Positions 50,626 to 59,919 are shown, counted from the stretch's first letter. The stretch: 64,000 nt of DNA from an archaeon (GCA_020057405.1 JAGVFW010000004.1:62001-126000), one strand, 5' to 3'. A program made the numbers and translations. Notes: generated by a model not told the origin, from the sequence alone.

Positions 50626-51558
50626 ATGAAGTTGTTTGCCGCCGTGGTGGGCGTCTTATTTGCACTCCAGCTTGCAGCAGCCTATCCCCAGCTAGTCGTC
50701 ACTGTTGACGCGCCAAGGTACGCTTCGGCACTTGAGCCGATGCTCTCGGTGCCTGAACTCAAGGGATTCATTGGCGACTCGGCAACAATTCTGGTGCGCG
50801 CCGGGAGCGACCGCGCGTTCTTCAAGATAGAGGGCGGGAAGGCAACTTACTTGGCAACCGCCAACGGCGACGCCGACTTCACCGCTTCGGGCTCGATGGA
50901 TGCCTGGCTCACGCTCCTTAACGCGGTTGACAAGACACTCACGTTCAAGCGCCTGCTCGCAGCGCGTGCCATTGTAATCAGCGCGCGCGACGGGGTAAAG
51001 CAGGCTGCGATAAACGCCGGAATGTCAAGTGGTGCTCTTTCAGTTGATGCCATCAAGGACGGCGACTCAATGCGCTATGACGGCGAAGGGCGCATCCGCA
51101 TGGAAAACAACAGACCAATACTGCAAGTCGGCAACGACAACTTCCTGCTCAACCGCTTTGGCGGGATTGTCGGCGGCCTCCCGAAAGGCTACGACCGCTT
51201 TTCACAGCCGCCCGCAAAGCTCGGCCTCTATTTTGAAAAGCCCCCTGGCGTGCTCGCGCAGTTTCCCGGACTCATCTACGACACGGTCTCCAATCACCCG
51301 TCGCCCAACATGATGGGACCGTGGAATGTCTTCAAGATTAACCCGGGGCTCATTGGCCCGGACCAGATACTCAAGCTAAACCCGGGATTAATCGGGCCGG
51401 CAGACATGGCGCTCCTCAACCCGAACCTGCGTGGCCCTGCGGAATTCGCGCACATGATGGGCATCGGCGCGCACAGCCGCTCGGCGCAGGCGCTGCAGGA
51501 CCGGGGAATGCTTGGCAACTTTGACTTGTCAAACCACAATCGATGGGGACAACGCTAA
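50626..51558 (+). CDS. Secreted protein with NPGLIGP tandem repeats, unknown
   Basis: 310 aa. Signal peptide (residues 1–18), a globular domain with 'DADFTASGSMDAWLTLLNAVD' reminiscent of SCP2-like lipid-binding folds (weak), then three 14-residue repeats 'INPGLIGPDQILKL', 'LNPGLIGPADMALL', 'LNPNLRGPAEFAHM'. The stop of this gene is followed directly by the next ATG (0 nt). A TATA-like CTTTTAAG lies about 30 nt upstream. Function unknown; sits just upstream of the surface-polymer island. Confidence 0.7.
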   Translation: MKLFAAVVGVLFALQLAAAYPQLVVTVDAPRYASALEPMLSVPELKGFIGDSATILVRAGSDRAFFKIEGGKATYLATANGDADFTASGSMDAWLTLLNAVDKTLTFKRLLAARAIVISARDGVKQAAINAGMSSGALSVDAIKDGDSMRYDGEGRIRMENNRPILQVGNDNFLLNRFGGIVGGLPKGYDRFSQPPAKLGLYFEKPPGVLAQFPGLIYDTVSNHPSPNMMGPWNVFKINPGLIGPDQILKLNPGLIGPADMALLNPNLRGPAEFAHMMGIGAHSRSAQALQDRGMLGNFDLSNHNRWGQR

Positions 51559-52005
51559 ATGAAGCTCGGCACAATAATCATCGTCCTCTTCGTCTTGGCA
51601 CTAATCGCGGCAGGCGCATTCATCTTCCTCGCCTCAACGGGGGGAAGCGGTGAACCGCAGCCTTACGCCGAGGAAGTGAGCCTGGAGCAGCGCAGCGCGA
51701 ATGCGGGCGTGATTTCGGCCCTTGCGGCCGGCGGAATCGACAGTGCGATGGCCGACGTTAGCGCAAACCAAGTCTACATTGCATACGACTTGCCCGCCGG
51801 GACTGACGCGGACATAATGCAGCAGTTTGCGCTCGGCGTTGCCGGCAGCGCTGCTGAGAACTCCAAAAACATCGTTGTGCTCCAATACCAGGACGAGAAG
51901 CCCAAGACTGCCTGGACGGTCTCTGCCGCGGACTTTGACGCGTTCATGCGCAAGCAGATTACTGCAGAACAGCTGGACGCCAGGATTGCGAAGCAAAACT
52001 TCTAA
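51559..52005 (+). CDS. Secreted or membrane-anchored small protein, unknown
   Basis: 148 aa. One N-terminal helix (residues 5–26) and an outside alpha/beta domain, 'ANQVYIAYDLPAGTDADIMQQFALGVAG', with no clear family. Its ATG directly abuts the stop of the repeat protein at 50626, so they are cotranscribed. Confidence 0.65.
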   Translation: MKLGTIIIVLFVLALIAAGAFIFLASTGGSGEPQPYAEEVSLEQRSANAGVISALAAGGIDSAMADVSANQVYIAYDLPAGTDADIMQQFALGVAGSAAENSKNIVVLQYQDEKPKTAWTVSAADFDAFMRKQITAEQLDARIAKQNF

Positions 52006-52086
52006 GCGCGCGAAATCCGCGGGCCCTAATTCCATTCCACCTAACTTACCGTATTTAATCCAAAGGCCGCCCTTAGTGTTATTGTC

Positions 52087-53664
52087 ATGAAACCAGTTGA
52101 AACTTCGTTGCCCCAGGGGTCTGCAGAAACATCCTCGGCCCTAAAGTCAGTCGTTAAGGGCGCGGGACTCGTGCTCGTCGGCCTGGCAATCTCAAAGGCA
52201 ATGTCTTACTTCCTTCGCCTAGTCTTAGCCAGGCTGGGTCCCGAGCAGTACGGCCTCTTCACACTCGGCCTCACGGTTTTTGACTTTGCCACGTTTCTCA
52301 CTTCACTGAGCCTCCTTACTGCGGTGCTGCGTTACGCGCCCGAGTACCACGCGCTTGGCAACAACAAGCGGCTCTTAGGCGTTTTTTCCGACTCGGTCAA
52401 GCTCATAATCGCCGCAGGCATCGCCGGCTCTGCAATCCTCTACTTTTCTGCAGACGCGATTTCAACAATCGTCTTTCACCAGCCCGCTCTTGCGGGCATC
52501 CTGCGCATAATGTCGTTTGCAATAGTGTTCTACAACCTCAGCGGCGTAGTCACGTCGCTTGCTCGCGCGCTTAACCGCGTGGAGTATGAAGTCGCGCTAA
52601 AGATGGTTGTCGAAAACGCATTCAAGCTCGCCTTGGCCGCAACGGCGGTTGCCATGGGCCTTGGTCTCGCGGGCGTCACGGCTGGATTCTCAATAGCCAT
52701 TTTCCTCACCTGCCTCGTTTCATTCTACGCAGTTGAAAAGAAGGTCTACCCGTTTGTTGCAAAGGCAACTTCGGGCGCCCCCATCGAAAGCACGGCAAGG
52801 CAGCTTCTGACGTTCTCGCTTCCCCTCACCGCGGACGGCCTGGTGTGGATGGTGGCGGCGTCGGCTGACATCATAGTCATAGGCATTTTCCTGGGCGCAG
52901 CACAAGTGGGCATCTACGGCACGGCGCTCCCGACCGCAGCGTTCCTGACCGTGATACCGCTTGCGCTGCAGACTATGTTCAAGCCACTCACCGTCGGGCT
53001 GCTTGCCAAGAAGAAGACCGAGGACGTCAAGCGAGTTTACTACACGCTTAGCAAGTGGGTATTCGCGGCCAACCTCGCGGTTCTTTTGCCGGTCGTCGTT
53101 TTCGCCACCCAGATAATCGCTATTCTCTTCGGCCGCGACTACGGCCCGGCGGCCCTGCCACTCTCGATACTCTCGACTGGCTTTTTCTTAAGCCAGCTCT
53201 TGCGCATTGGCGAGGAAATCGTGGTCGCATACGACAGAACCGTGTTTTTGCTTGCAAACGCGGTCGTGGCAGTTGCGATTGCTGGGCTTGCCCAATTGTT
53301 GCTCGTCCCGCATTACGGGATTGCTGGAGCTGCAGTCGGCGCGGCGCTGACTTGGCTCGCCATGGGCTTCGGCATTTGGTATAAGGCAAGGAGGCTCACC
53401 GGGTTTTCGCCTTTTGCCGCATCCAAGTACCTGCACATCACTCTTTCGGGCGGGATTGCCGTCGGTGCGTCCTACTTGCTCGCCAAGTACTTCCTTGCCG
53501 CCGACGTCTTTGGCGCAATCGTGATACTCGTTTCATTCGTAGCGGTTTACGCAATTTGCCTGCGCGGCCTTAAAGTCGCCGACGAGTATGACATCGAGGT
53601 CGGCGAGGCCATCACGCGCAAGCTCGGCATTAAAATCAACGTCAGGAAAATCCTGACAGCGTGA
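52087..53664 (+). CDS. Polysaccharide/oligosaccharide flippase (Wzx/MVF type)
   Basis: 525 aa with about 14 membrane helices. The N-terminal block 'GAGLVLVGLAISKAMSYFLRLVLARLGPEQYGLFTLGLT' is typical of Wzx/RfbX-like lipid-linked glycan flippases. It would move a lipid-linked sugar unit to the outside. The TATA-like CCGTATTTAATCC region (about 52047–52059) lies 30 nt upstream. Its stop overlaps the next start (TGATG), opening the surface-modification operon. Confidence 0.9.
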   Translation: MKPVETSLPQGSAETSSALKSVVKGAGLVLVGLAISKAMSYFLRLVLARLGPEQYGLFTLGLTVFDFATFLTSLSLLTAVLRYAPEYHALGNNKRLLGVFSDSVKLIIAAGIAGSAILYFSADAISTIVFHQPALAGILRIMSFAIVFYNLSGVVTSLARALNRVEYEVALKMVVENAFKLALAATAVAMGLGLAGVTAGFSIAIFLTCLVSFYAVEKKVYPFVAKATSGAPIESTARQLLTFSLPLTADGLVWMVAASADIIVIGIFLGAAQVGIYGTALPTAAFLTVIPLALQTMFKPLTVGLLAKKKTEDVKRVYYTLSKWVFAANLAVLLPVVVFATQIIAILFGRDYGPAALPLSILSTGFFLSQLLRIGEEIVVAYDRTVFLLANAVVAVAIAGLAQLLLVPHYGIAGAAVGAALTWLAMGFGIWYKARRLTGFSPFAASKYLHITLSGGIAVGASYLLAKYFLAADVFGAIVILVSFVAVYAICLRGLKVADEYDIEVGEAITRKLGIKINVRKILTA

Positions 53665-54770
53665 TGATAGTGGCTAACGCTATTCCGGAAAACCTGCGGC
53701 CTGACCGCGTCTCCCTAGTTGCAATCGACTTTCTTAACCGCTCAAGCAGCCTTTTTTTCAACTGCCTCCTTGACGGCCACCCCCAAATCATTCACGGCTT
53801 TGCGCAAAACTATCCTGCCGGGGCAAGCTCGCGGCAAGAAGCGGCCAGGGCCGCTTTTGAAAATCTTGCGTCTAGCATGATTTGGCATTACTCCCCCCGC
53901 GACTTTCCTTTCTCGTTTAGGGAGTTCGAACCGCTTTTCAACCAGTACGCCGACGAATTCGGCTTCTCGCAAAAAAGCGCGTTTGTCGCGGCGCACTACG
54001 CCTTGGCAAAACTGCTTGGAAAAGACTTAAAGAAAATCAAGTGGATTGCGTACCACCCGCACGGCCACTCAAATATCGGCAGTGTAATGCGCGCAAAGCG
54101 GGACTTTCCGAACCAAAAACTGATTCTCACGGTTCGCGACCCGCGCGCGGCCATTTGGGGAAACCTGCGGGCGGACAAAAAAGTGCCCCTCTACGAACTT
54201 TTGCCGCAGGCTCCGGCCTACTGGTGGGCTTACAAACGCATTTTTGCAAGGAACGAAATTAGGGTCGTGAGGCACGAGGACATTCACACTAATTATCCAC
54301 GCGAGCGGGTAGCCTTGACGGAATTTTTGCAGATTCACGACGAGGCTAGCCTTGACCAAGCCACGCTATTCGGCAAGCCCTGGGATGGGAGTGCGAAAAA
54401 CGCGGTCCTCTCGAACACTGGCCGCAAGTCAAGCAGGCCCGACCCGGCTTTTGTCACAGACGACTGGAAGCAGGGGCTCTCGCGTTTTGACTTGTTCTTG
54501 ATACAGGCGGCTCTTGCGGGTTTCATGCGCGAGTTTGGTTACTTGCCGTACAGCAAGCCCGACGGGAAGTGCAAGCAAGTCGAGCTTGACTATGGCGCGC
54601 TGTGGAATGAATTCACTGCAAAAACTGTTCCTGCCTCGCTTCGTCCCGCCCTTGGCGGCGTCGCCTCAACACCTTTTATAAGCGTGGTTCCAAAAACAAT
54701 TATTCACGCCATGATAGCGGCGCGGACGGCGCGCAATTACCTGGCGCTTTACTCCGCAGTCACAAGCTGA
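53664..54770 (+). CDS. Sulfotransferase-fold protein; candidate phosphoramidate transferase
   Basis: 368 aa. The 5'-phosphate-binding loop region 'DFLNRSSSLFFNCLLDGHPQI' and the 3'-phosphate-binding 'ILTVRDPRAAIWGNL' are the two PAPS-type nucleotide motifs of sulfotransferases. In this operon the likely donor is not PAPS but 3'-phospho-CDP-amidate, which has the same 3'-phosphate, 5'-diphosphate layout. The second role is inference. Starts by ATG overlapping the flippase stop. Confidence 0.72.
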   Translation: MIVANAIPENLRPDRVSLVAIDFLNRSSSLFFNCLLDGHPQIIHGFAQNYPAGASSRQEAARAAFENLASSMIWHYSPRDFPFSFREFEPLFNQYADEFGFSQKSAFVAAHYALAKLLGKDLKKIKWIAYHPHGHSNIGSVMRAKRDFPNQKLILTVRDPRAAIWGNLRADKKVPLYELLPQAPAYWWAYKRIFARNEIRVVRHEDIHTNYPRERVALTEFLQIHDEASLDQATLFGKPWDGSAKNAVLSNTGRKSSRPDPAFVTDDWKQGLSRFDLFLIQAALAGFMREFGYLPYSKPDGKCKQVELDYGALWNEFTAKTVPASLRPALGGVASTPFISVVPKTIIHAMIAARTARNYLALYSAVTS

Positions 54771-54805
54771 TGGCGGCGTAGGGGAAACACGGAAGTTGGG
54801 ATTTA

Positions 54806-55588
54806 ATGAGCGAAAAACTTTACTCAAGCGAGTGGGACTACACGTCTCAGGCCAAGTTCTACGACAGGCGGCCCAACTACGCCCCAAAGGCGATTGAGCG
54901 CATTTGCAAGCACGTTGGCGCAAGCACTCACGGCAACTACGCTGTTGCAGACATCGGCGCCGGCACGGGTAACCTCACGCTCTTGCTTGCCAACAAAGCG
55001 GCTAAAGTAATTGCAATCGAGCCCAACGACGCCATGCGCGAGATAGGCAGGGGCAAGACAAAGGCGATGCCCAATGTCGAGTGGCGGGTGGGCAGCGGCG
55101 AGAAAACCGGATTGCCTTCAGGCGCGGTCGATTTGGCCGCTTTTGGCTCTTCGTTTAACACAACCGACAGGGACGCGTCACTGCGCGAGTCGCACCGCAT
55201 TCTCAAGCCGGAAGGCTTCTTCACCTGCATGTGGAACAACCGCGACCTGCAGGATGGGCCGCAAAAGCGCGTCGAGGAAATCATCCGCGAGTTCGTTCCA
55301 GACTACAGCCACGGCACGCGGCGCGAGCAGCAGGCCGACGTCATCATCGCAAGCCGCCTCTTCAACAACCTCTACTACCTGGAAGAACCACAGGCGGTCA
55401 AGATGAGTGTCGAGAATTTTGTCGACGGCTGGCGCTCGGTCAAGAACAAGTACTGGGACCCGGCGACCCCAGAGGGCAAGGAACTGCTTTCAAAGATTAT
55501 CGCCAGGATAGAGTCGGAGTTTGCGGACACCCCGGAACTGCAAATCACTTACGTCACCCGCGCGTGGACTGCAAAAAGAGAGGACTGA
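54806..55588 (+). CDS. SAM-dependent class I methyltransferase
   Basis: 260 aa. Rossmann motif I 'VADIGAGTGNLTLLLA' near residue 50 and motif 'LRESHRILKPEGFF' downstream (post-I). It belongs to the UbiE/CoQ-like general group. In Campylobacter two methyltransferases sit beside the phosphoramidate genes and methylate the phosphoramidate oxygen; by context this could do the same. Substrate otherwise unknown. Confidence 0.85.
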   Translation: MSEKLYSSEWDYTSQAKFYDRRPNYAPKAIERICKHVGASTHGNYAVADIGAGTGNLTLLLANKAAKVIAIEPNDAMREIGRGKTKAMPNVEWRVGSGEKTGLPSGAVDLAAFGSSFNTTDRDASLRESHRILKPEGFFTCMWNNRDLQDGPQKRVEEIIREFVPDYSHGTRREQQADVIIASRLFNNLYYLEEPQAVKMSVENFVDGWRSVKNKYWDPATPEGKELLSKIIARIESEFADTPELQITYVTRAWTAKRED

Positions 55589-55596
55589 ACTTAGCC

Positions 55597-56388
55597 ATGG
55601 CCGGAGAGCGAAGCGAACTACAAGCGCTCGCCGGTGCCCTGCAAACGGCAGGCGATGCGATTCTAAAAGTGCGTTCGCGGGCATTCTCACTAAAGCGCGA
55701 CAAGAGTCCCGTCACGGCAGCCGACCTAGCCTCGTCAAAAATTCTTGAGCGCGAGCTGTCGAAGACGGGCATTCCGGTATGCTCGGAAGAGCGCCGCGTG
55801 AGGGCAGCCAAGGAAATGTGGTTCGTCGACCCGCTTGACGGCACGAAGAACTACATCGAAGGCAACCCCGGCTACTGCGTGATGGCAGGCCTTCTAAGGA
55901 ATGGGAAAATAGTCATTGCCGGAATTTACGTTCCAAGCACCCGCGAGCTTTACTACGCCGAGCTAGGCAAGGGCGCGTTCCTGCTTAAAGGCGGCAAGCG
56001 GACGCGCTTGAAGGCAAGCGGCAGGACGCGTCCGTCTCTTTTACGCGTAATCAAAAGCCGCCACCACCACACTGCAACCGACGAGGCCTTCATCAAGCGC
56101 GCTGGCCTGGGCCGCCAAATCGGGATTGGTAGCGCGGGCCTCAAGCTTTGCGCAATCGCGTCAGGCAAGGCGGAGCTTTACGTCAATTTCGACGGCCTTT
56201 GGGCCTGGGACATTGCCGGACCGCAGCTTGTGCTTGAGGAAGCGGGCGGCAGCGTCACCGACGCGACAGGCCACGCCCTGCGCTACCCGCCGGCTGGAAT
56301 GCGCTTTGCCGGAGGAATCATCGCGTTAAACAAGGCAAACGCCGAAATACTATCGCTTGCTAAAAAGCATTGGAAGGAAATTAAATGA
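55597..56388 (+). CDS. Inositol monophosphatase family, CysQ-like bisphosphate nucleotidase
   Basis: 263 aa. Metal-binding motifs: 'VTAADLASS', 'CSEERR', 'WFVDPLDGTKNYIEG' (DPLDGT) and 'WAWDIAGPQLVLEEAGG' (WD near the C-terminus), the IMPase/CysQ set. CysQ removes the 3'-phosphate of PAP. Here it could clear the 3',5'-bisphosphate of cytidine (pCp) left by a transferase using 3'-phospho-CDP-amidate. It starts 8 nt after the methyltransferase and overlaps the next gene (ATGA). Confidence 0.85.
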   Translation: MAGERSELQALAGALQTAGDAILKVRSRAFSLKRDKSPVTAADLASSKILERELSKTGIPVCSEERRVRAAKEMWFVDPLDGTKNYIEGNPGYCVMAGLLRNGKIVIAGIYVPSTRELYYAELGKGAFLLKGGKRTRLKASGRTRPSLLRVIKSRHHHTATDEAFIKRAGLGRQIGIGSAGLKLCAIASGKAELYVNFDGLWAWDIAGPQLVLEEAGGSVTDATGHALRYPPAGMRFAGGIIALNKANAEILSLAKKHWKEIK

Positions 56389-56900
56389 AGGGACTCCTAG
56401 TCTGGATTACAGGGCTCGCTGGATCCGGCAAGACTACGCTTGCGGCTATGGTTGAAAGCGGCCTTCGGGCCAAGGGCGTGCGCACGGTGCACGTCGACGG
56501 CGACGCTGTCCGCGAGATTTTTGGAAACGAGCTCGGCTTCCACCGGGAAGACCGGCTGAAAAACGCCTGGCGCATCGCCCGGCTCTGCAGTTTCCTCACA
56601 AGCCAGGGGTTTGCAGTCGTCTGCTCGACAGTGTCCCTCTTCCACGAAATCCACGGCTACAACCGCAAAACAAATTCAGGCTACCTTGAAGTCCACCTGG
56701 CAGTCAGCGCGGCCGAGCTTACCCGAAGGAACAAGAAGGGATTGTACGGCAAGGGCGGAAAGCAGGTTGTCGGCAGGGACATTGAACCCGAGTTTCCAAA
56801 GAAGCCCGACATGATGTTGGCAAACGACAACAAAACCCAGCTTGGGCAAAACGCCGGGGCAATAATTTCGAAAGCCGCGAAAATGGCTGCGGGCAAGTGA
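56385..56900 (+). CDS. Cytidine diphosphoramidate kinase (Cj1415-like; APS-kinase family)
   Basis: 171 aa, the same size as C. jejuni Cj1415. P-loop 'GLAGSGKTTLAAM' and 'VDGDAVREIFGNELGFHREDRLKNAWRIARLC' are APS-kinase-like, but the usual APS-kinase 'ISPF/ISPY' region is replaced by 'VCSTVSLFHEIHGYNR', the pattern I associate with the CDP-amidate kinase branch. It would add a 3'-phosphate to cytidine diphosphoramidate. Plain APS kinase is the alternative, but no ATP sulfurylase is present. Overlaps the next gene by GTGA. Confidence 0.8.
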   Translation: MKGLLVWITGLAGSGKTTLAAMVESGLRAKGVRTVHVDGDAVREIFGNELGFHREDRLKNAWRIARLCSFLTSQGFAVVCSTVSLFHEIHGYNRKTNSGYLEVHLAVSAAELTRRNKKGLYGKGGKQVVGRDIEPEFPKKPDMMLANDNKTQLGQNAGAIISKAAKMAAGK

Positions 56901-59278
56901 GTCGAATGGTGCCGTTCAAGTTCTCTACAAAAGCCGAAACGCTCAAGCGGCTCGCGCCCCTGCTGAAAGTCGGCGCGGTGCTGCCGCAACACCACTTCAC
57001 GGTTGGCGAATGGAAGAAAAACAAGCCTGCGATTGCGGCCAAAACGCTAAAAGAATTGGCGGACGCCAAAAAACTCGCAGTGCGCTCAAGCGCAGTTAAT
57101 GAAGACTCGCACTCAAGCTCGATGGCAGGCAACTTCACAAGCTGCCTCAATGTGCAGCCCAATGGGGCGAGCCTTGAAAAAGCGGTTGAAACCGTAATCG
57201 CAAGCTATGGAAACGGCGGGCACGCAAGCGACGCCAACCAGGTCCTCGTGCAGCCGCAGATTGAGAACCTGGAAGTGAGCGGCGTCGCCTTCACCTGCGA
57301 CCTTGACACGGGCGCACCTTACTACATCGTCAACTACGACGACATTTCCGGCAAGACCGACGTCGTAACGTCAGGCACTAGCAACAAGGTCAAGATGTTC
57401 GTCTACAGCAAGTTTTACGGCCAAAAACCAACGAGCCCCAACCTCGCGCTCATCATCTCCGCAGTGCGAGAGCTTGAGAAGGCAACCGGAAGCGAAGCGA
57501 TTGACATTGAGTTCGCCGTGTCAAAAGGCAAGTTTTTTGTTTTGCAGGTGCGGCCGATTACTACCGCTGGCAGGAAGCGCAACTATTCGCAGGAAGCGCT
57601 AAAGCAGGAACTCGACAACATCAAACGCTTCATTCGCGAGAACAAAAGGTCGTTCCCCAACTTGTTCGGCAGTCGAAACGCCTACGGCATCATGCCCGAC
57701 TGGAACCCGGCGGAAATAGTTGGCGTCAACCCCAAGCCCCTGGCGCTCTCGATGTACAAGGAGATTATCACGGACTACATCTGGCCCCTAAGCAGAAAAG
57801 AAGTTGGGTACAAGGACGTCGGCTACCACCCGGGCCTCTGCTCGCTCTCCGGCAAGCCCTACATCGACATTCGCCTCAGCTTAAGCACGTTCCTTGCCGC
57901 AGACATTCCGGATGCGCTTGCGCAAAAGCTCGTAGACTTCCAGCTAAACAAGCTGCAGCTCAACCCCATGCTTCACGACAAAATCGAGTTCCAGATTGCC
58001 CACACTGCCTACAGCCTCAACTTCAAGCAATCGGCGGAGGAACTGCTCAAAAACGGCTTTTCAAAAGAGGAAGTCGAAATTCTACGAAAGTGCCTCCTAA
58101 AGCTTACGAACAACATCCTTGCAGAGCGGGTCACAAGCGTCGGCAGCCAGATGGCACTCGTTTCGCACCTCGATGCCAAGCGCAGGAAAATCAGGCTCTC
58201 CGACATTCCGATTGAAGTGAAAATAGCGCAACTCGTGCACGACTGCAAGTACTACGGCACCCTGCCGTTTTCCAAGCTCGCTCGCTTTGCATTCATCGCA
58301 AGCATTTTGATGCGCTCGCTTCGCGAGCGGGGAGTGATTACGCAGGCGCAGTACGACGGGTTCTTCAGCTCAATAGAGACGGTCGCGACCGAATTCGTCC
58401 GCGACATTGGCGAGATGAAGGCAGGCAAAATGACGCGAGCTGAATTCTTGAACCGCTACGGCCACCTGCGGCCGGGCACTTACGACATCACGTCACTCAC
58501 TTACGCTGAGAACCTTGAGAACTACATTGACCTCAAGCACTACGACTCTGGCAAGACACACGAGAAGTTCGCTTTCGACGCGGCGACCATAAGGCGCATT
58601 GACGGCGAGCTAAAGGCGCAAGGCGTCGAGGCAAACGCGCACGAGCTGCTTAAGTTCGTAGAGGAAGCGACAATCGGCCGCGAGAAGTCGAAACTTGAGT
58701 TCACCAAGAACCTTAGCCTCGCGCTTGACTACTGCACGCAATACCTCCACAGGTACGGAATCGACAGGGAGGACGCGGCGTTTCTGGAAATCGGCGACTT
58801 GCTTGCCGCAAGCCACGACAGCAAGCTCTCAACCGCTAAAGGAGACCTCGAGGCGAAGATTGGGAGCCACAAGGCAAGCTATGAGATGACGAAGGCAGTG
58901 CGCCTCCCGCCACTCATTTTCGACGAGAAGAATGTCGAGTACTTCCACTACCGCGATGACATGCCGAACTTCGTTTCCGACAAGCGGGTTAGCGCAGAAG
59001 CAGCCTACGTTGCCGCAAACACCACCGACGGCGCGTTGTTGGACGGAAAGATTGCACTCATCGAAAACGCCGACCCGGGCTTTGACTGGATATTCAGCCA
59101 CAACATCAAGGGGCTCGTCACGAAATTCGGCGGGGCCAACTCGCACATGGCAATCCGGTCCGCAGAGTTCGGCCTCCCTGCCGCAATCGGCTGCGGGCAA
59201 GTGCTTTTCGCCTACCTCAAGGACGCACGCAAGATAGAAATAGACTGCAGCGTCAAGCAAATAAGGAAAATACAATGA
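56897..59278 (+). CDS. L-glutamine kinase (Cj1418-like, PEP-synthase-related)
   Basis: 793 aa. N-terminal ATP-binding domain with 'LAVRSSAVNEDSHSSSMAG' and 'GAPYYIVNYDDISGKTD', a central domain with 'MPDWNPAEIVGVNPKPLALSMYKE', and a C-terminal swivelling domain with catalytic His in 'GGANSHMAIRSAEFGLPAAIGCG'. PEP/pyruvate barrel is absent, as in Cj1418, which phosphorylates the side-chain amide of L-glutamine. Start by GTG overlapping the kinase stop (an ATG lies three codons on). The first committed enzyme of phosphoramidate synthesis. Confidence 0.85.
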   Translation: MSRMVPFKFSTKAETLKRLAPLLKVGAVLPQHHFTVGEWKKNKPAIAAKTLKELADAKKLAVRSSAVNEDSHSSSMAGNFTSCLNVQPNGASLEKAVETVIASYGNGGHASDANQVLVQPQIENLEVSGVAFTCDLDTGAPYYIVNYDDISGKTDVVTSGTSNKVKMFVYSKFYGQKPTSPNLALIISAVRELEKATGSEAIDIEFAVSKGKFFVLQVRPITTAGRKRNYSQEALKQELDNIKRFIRENKRSFPNLFGSRNAYGIMPDWNPAEIVGVNPKPLALSMYKEIITDYIWPLSRKEVGYKDVGYHPGLCSLSGKPYIDIRLSLSTFLAADIPDALAQKLVDFQLNKLQLNPMLHDKIEFQIAHTAYSLNFKQSAEELLKNGFSKEEVEILRKCLLKLTNNILAERVTSVGSQMALVSHLDAKRRKIRLSDIPIEVKIAQLVHDCKYYGTLPFSKLARFAFIASILMRSLRERGVITQAQYDGFFSSIETVATEFVRDIGEMKAGKMTRAEFLNRYGHLRPGTYDITSLTYAENLENYIDLKHYDSGKTHEKFAFDAATIRRIDGELKAQGVEANAHELLKFVEEATIGREKSKLEFTKNLSLALDYCTQYLHRYGIDREDAAFLEIGDLLAASHDSKLSTAKGDLEAKIGSHKASYEMTKAVRLPPLIFDEKNVEYFHYRDDMPNFVSDKRVSAEAAYVAANTTDGALLDGKIALIENADPGFDWIFSHNIKGLVTKFGGANSHMAIRSAEFGLPAAIGCGQVLFAYLKDARKIEIDCSVKQIRKIQ

Positions 59279-59919
59279 AAATGAAAATCGGCCTCTCGAT
59301 GCGGATGGTGCGCTGCCAAAAGCCCGGCCACACTACGGGGAAGGGCGAAGTGCGCCACGCCATTTCGCAGGATTGGATGACGCTTTTGCAAAAGCTGGGC
59401 TTTACTCCCGTTTTGTTGCCGTCTGACCTCAAGGACATTCCCCAAATTGACGGCGTGATTCTCACAAACGGCAACAACGTCGACCCGCGCGCCTACGGCG
59501 GGAAGCCCCTTGACGACGTTTTTGCCGAGCGCGATGCTTTTGAGGCAAGGCTCGCCAAGATGGCACTCGGCAAGAAAATCCCGATTCTTGGCGCGTGCCG
59601 GGGCAGCCAGATGCTAAACGTGTTTTTCGGCGGAAAGCTAAAGCAACACGTGGCGGGCCACAGCGGCACGACGCACGCCATTGCACTGCGGAACGGCAAG
59701 CGCGTGACAGTCAACTCTTACCACGACCACGGCATTGCCGCCGACGGGCTTGGCAATTACCTAGAACCGCTTGCGTTTAGCGACGACGGCTTCATTGAGG
59801 CGTTCGGCCACAAAAGCGTACCCGCCATGGGCATCATGTGGCACCCCGAGCGCGGGCCGACTGCGTTTAACGACAGTCTAGTCAAGAGATTTTTCACTCG
59901 CCGAGGAGAACTCATTTGA
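59275..59919 (+). CDS. Gamma-glutamyl-CDP-amidate hydrolase (Cj1417-like, class I amidotransferase)
   Basis: 214 aa, peptidase C26/class I glutamine amidotransferase fold. Nucleophile Cys in 'LGACRGSQMLNVFFGG' and His/Glu in 'GIMWHPERGP'. In C. jejuni the related protein releases glutamate from gamma-glutamyl-CDP-amidate to give cytidine diphosphoramidate. A general gamma-glutamyl hydrolase is the alternative, but the operon fixes the role well. Overlaps neighbours on both sides (ATGA, TTGA). Confidence 0.83.
   Translation: MKMKIGLSMRMVRCQKPGHTTGKGEVRHAISQDWMTLLQKLGFTPVLLPSDLKDIPQIDGVILTNGNNVDPRAYGGKPLDDVFAERDAFEARLAKMALGKKIPILGACRGSQMLNVFFGGKLKQHVAGHSGTTHAIALRNGKRVTVNSYHDHGIAADGLGNYLEPLAFSDDGFIEAFGHKSVPAMGIMWHPERGPTAFNDSLVKRFFTRRGELI

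Noticed and set aside
53664-56900. A plain sulfation cluster (sulfotransferase, cysQ, cysC)
   Set aside because: The apparent cysC lacks the usual APS-kinase segment, no ATP sulfurylase is seen, and it is translationally coupled to glutamine kinase, amidotransferase and cytidylyltransferase genes that together match the phosphoramidate pathway.
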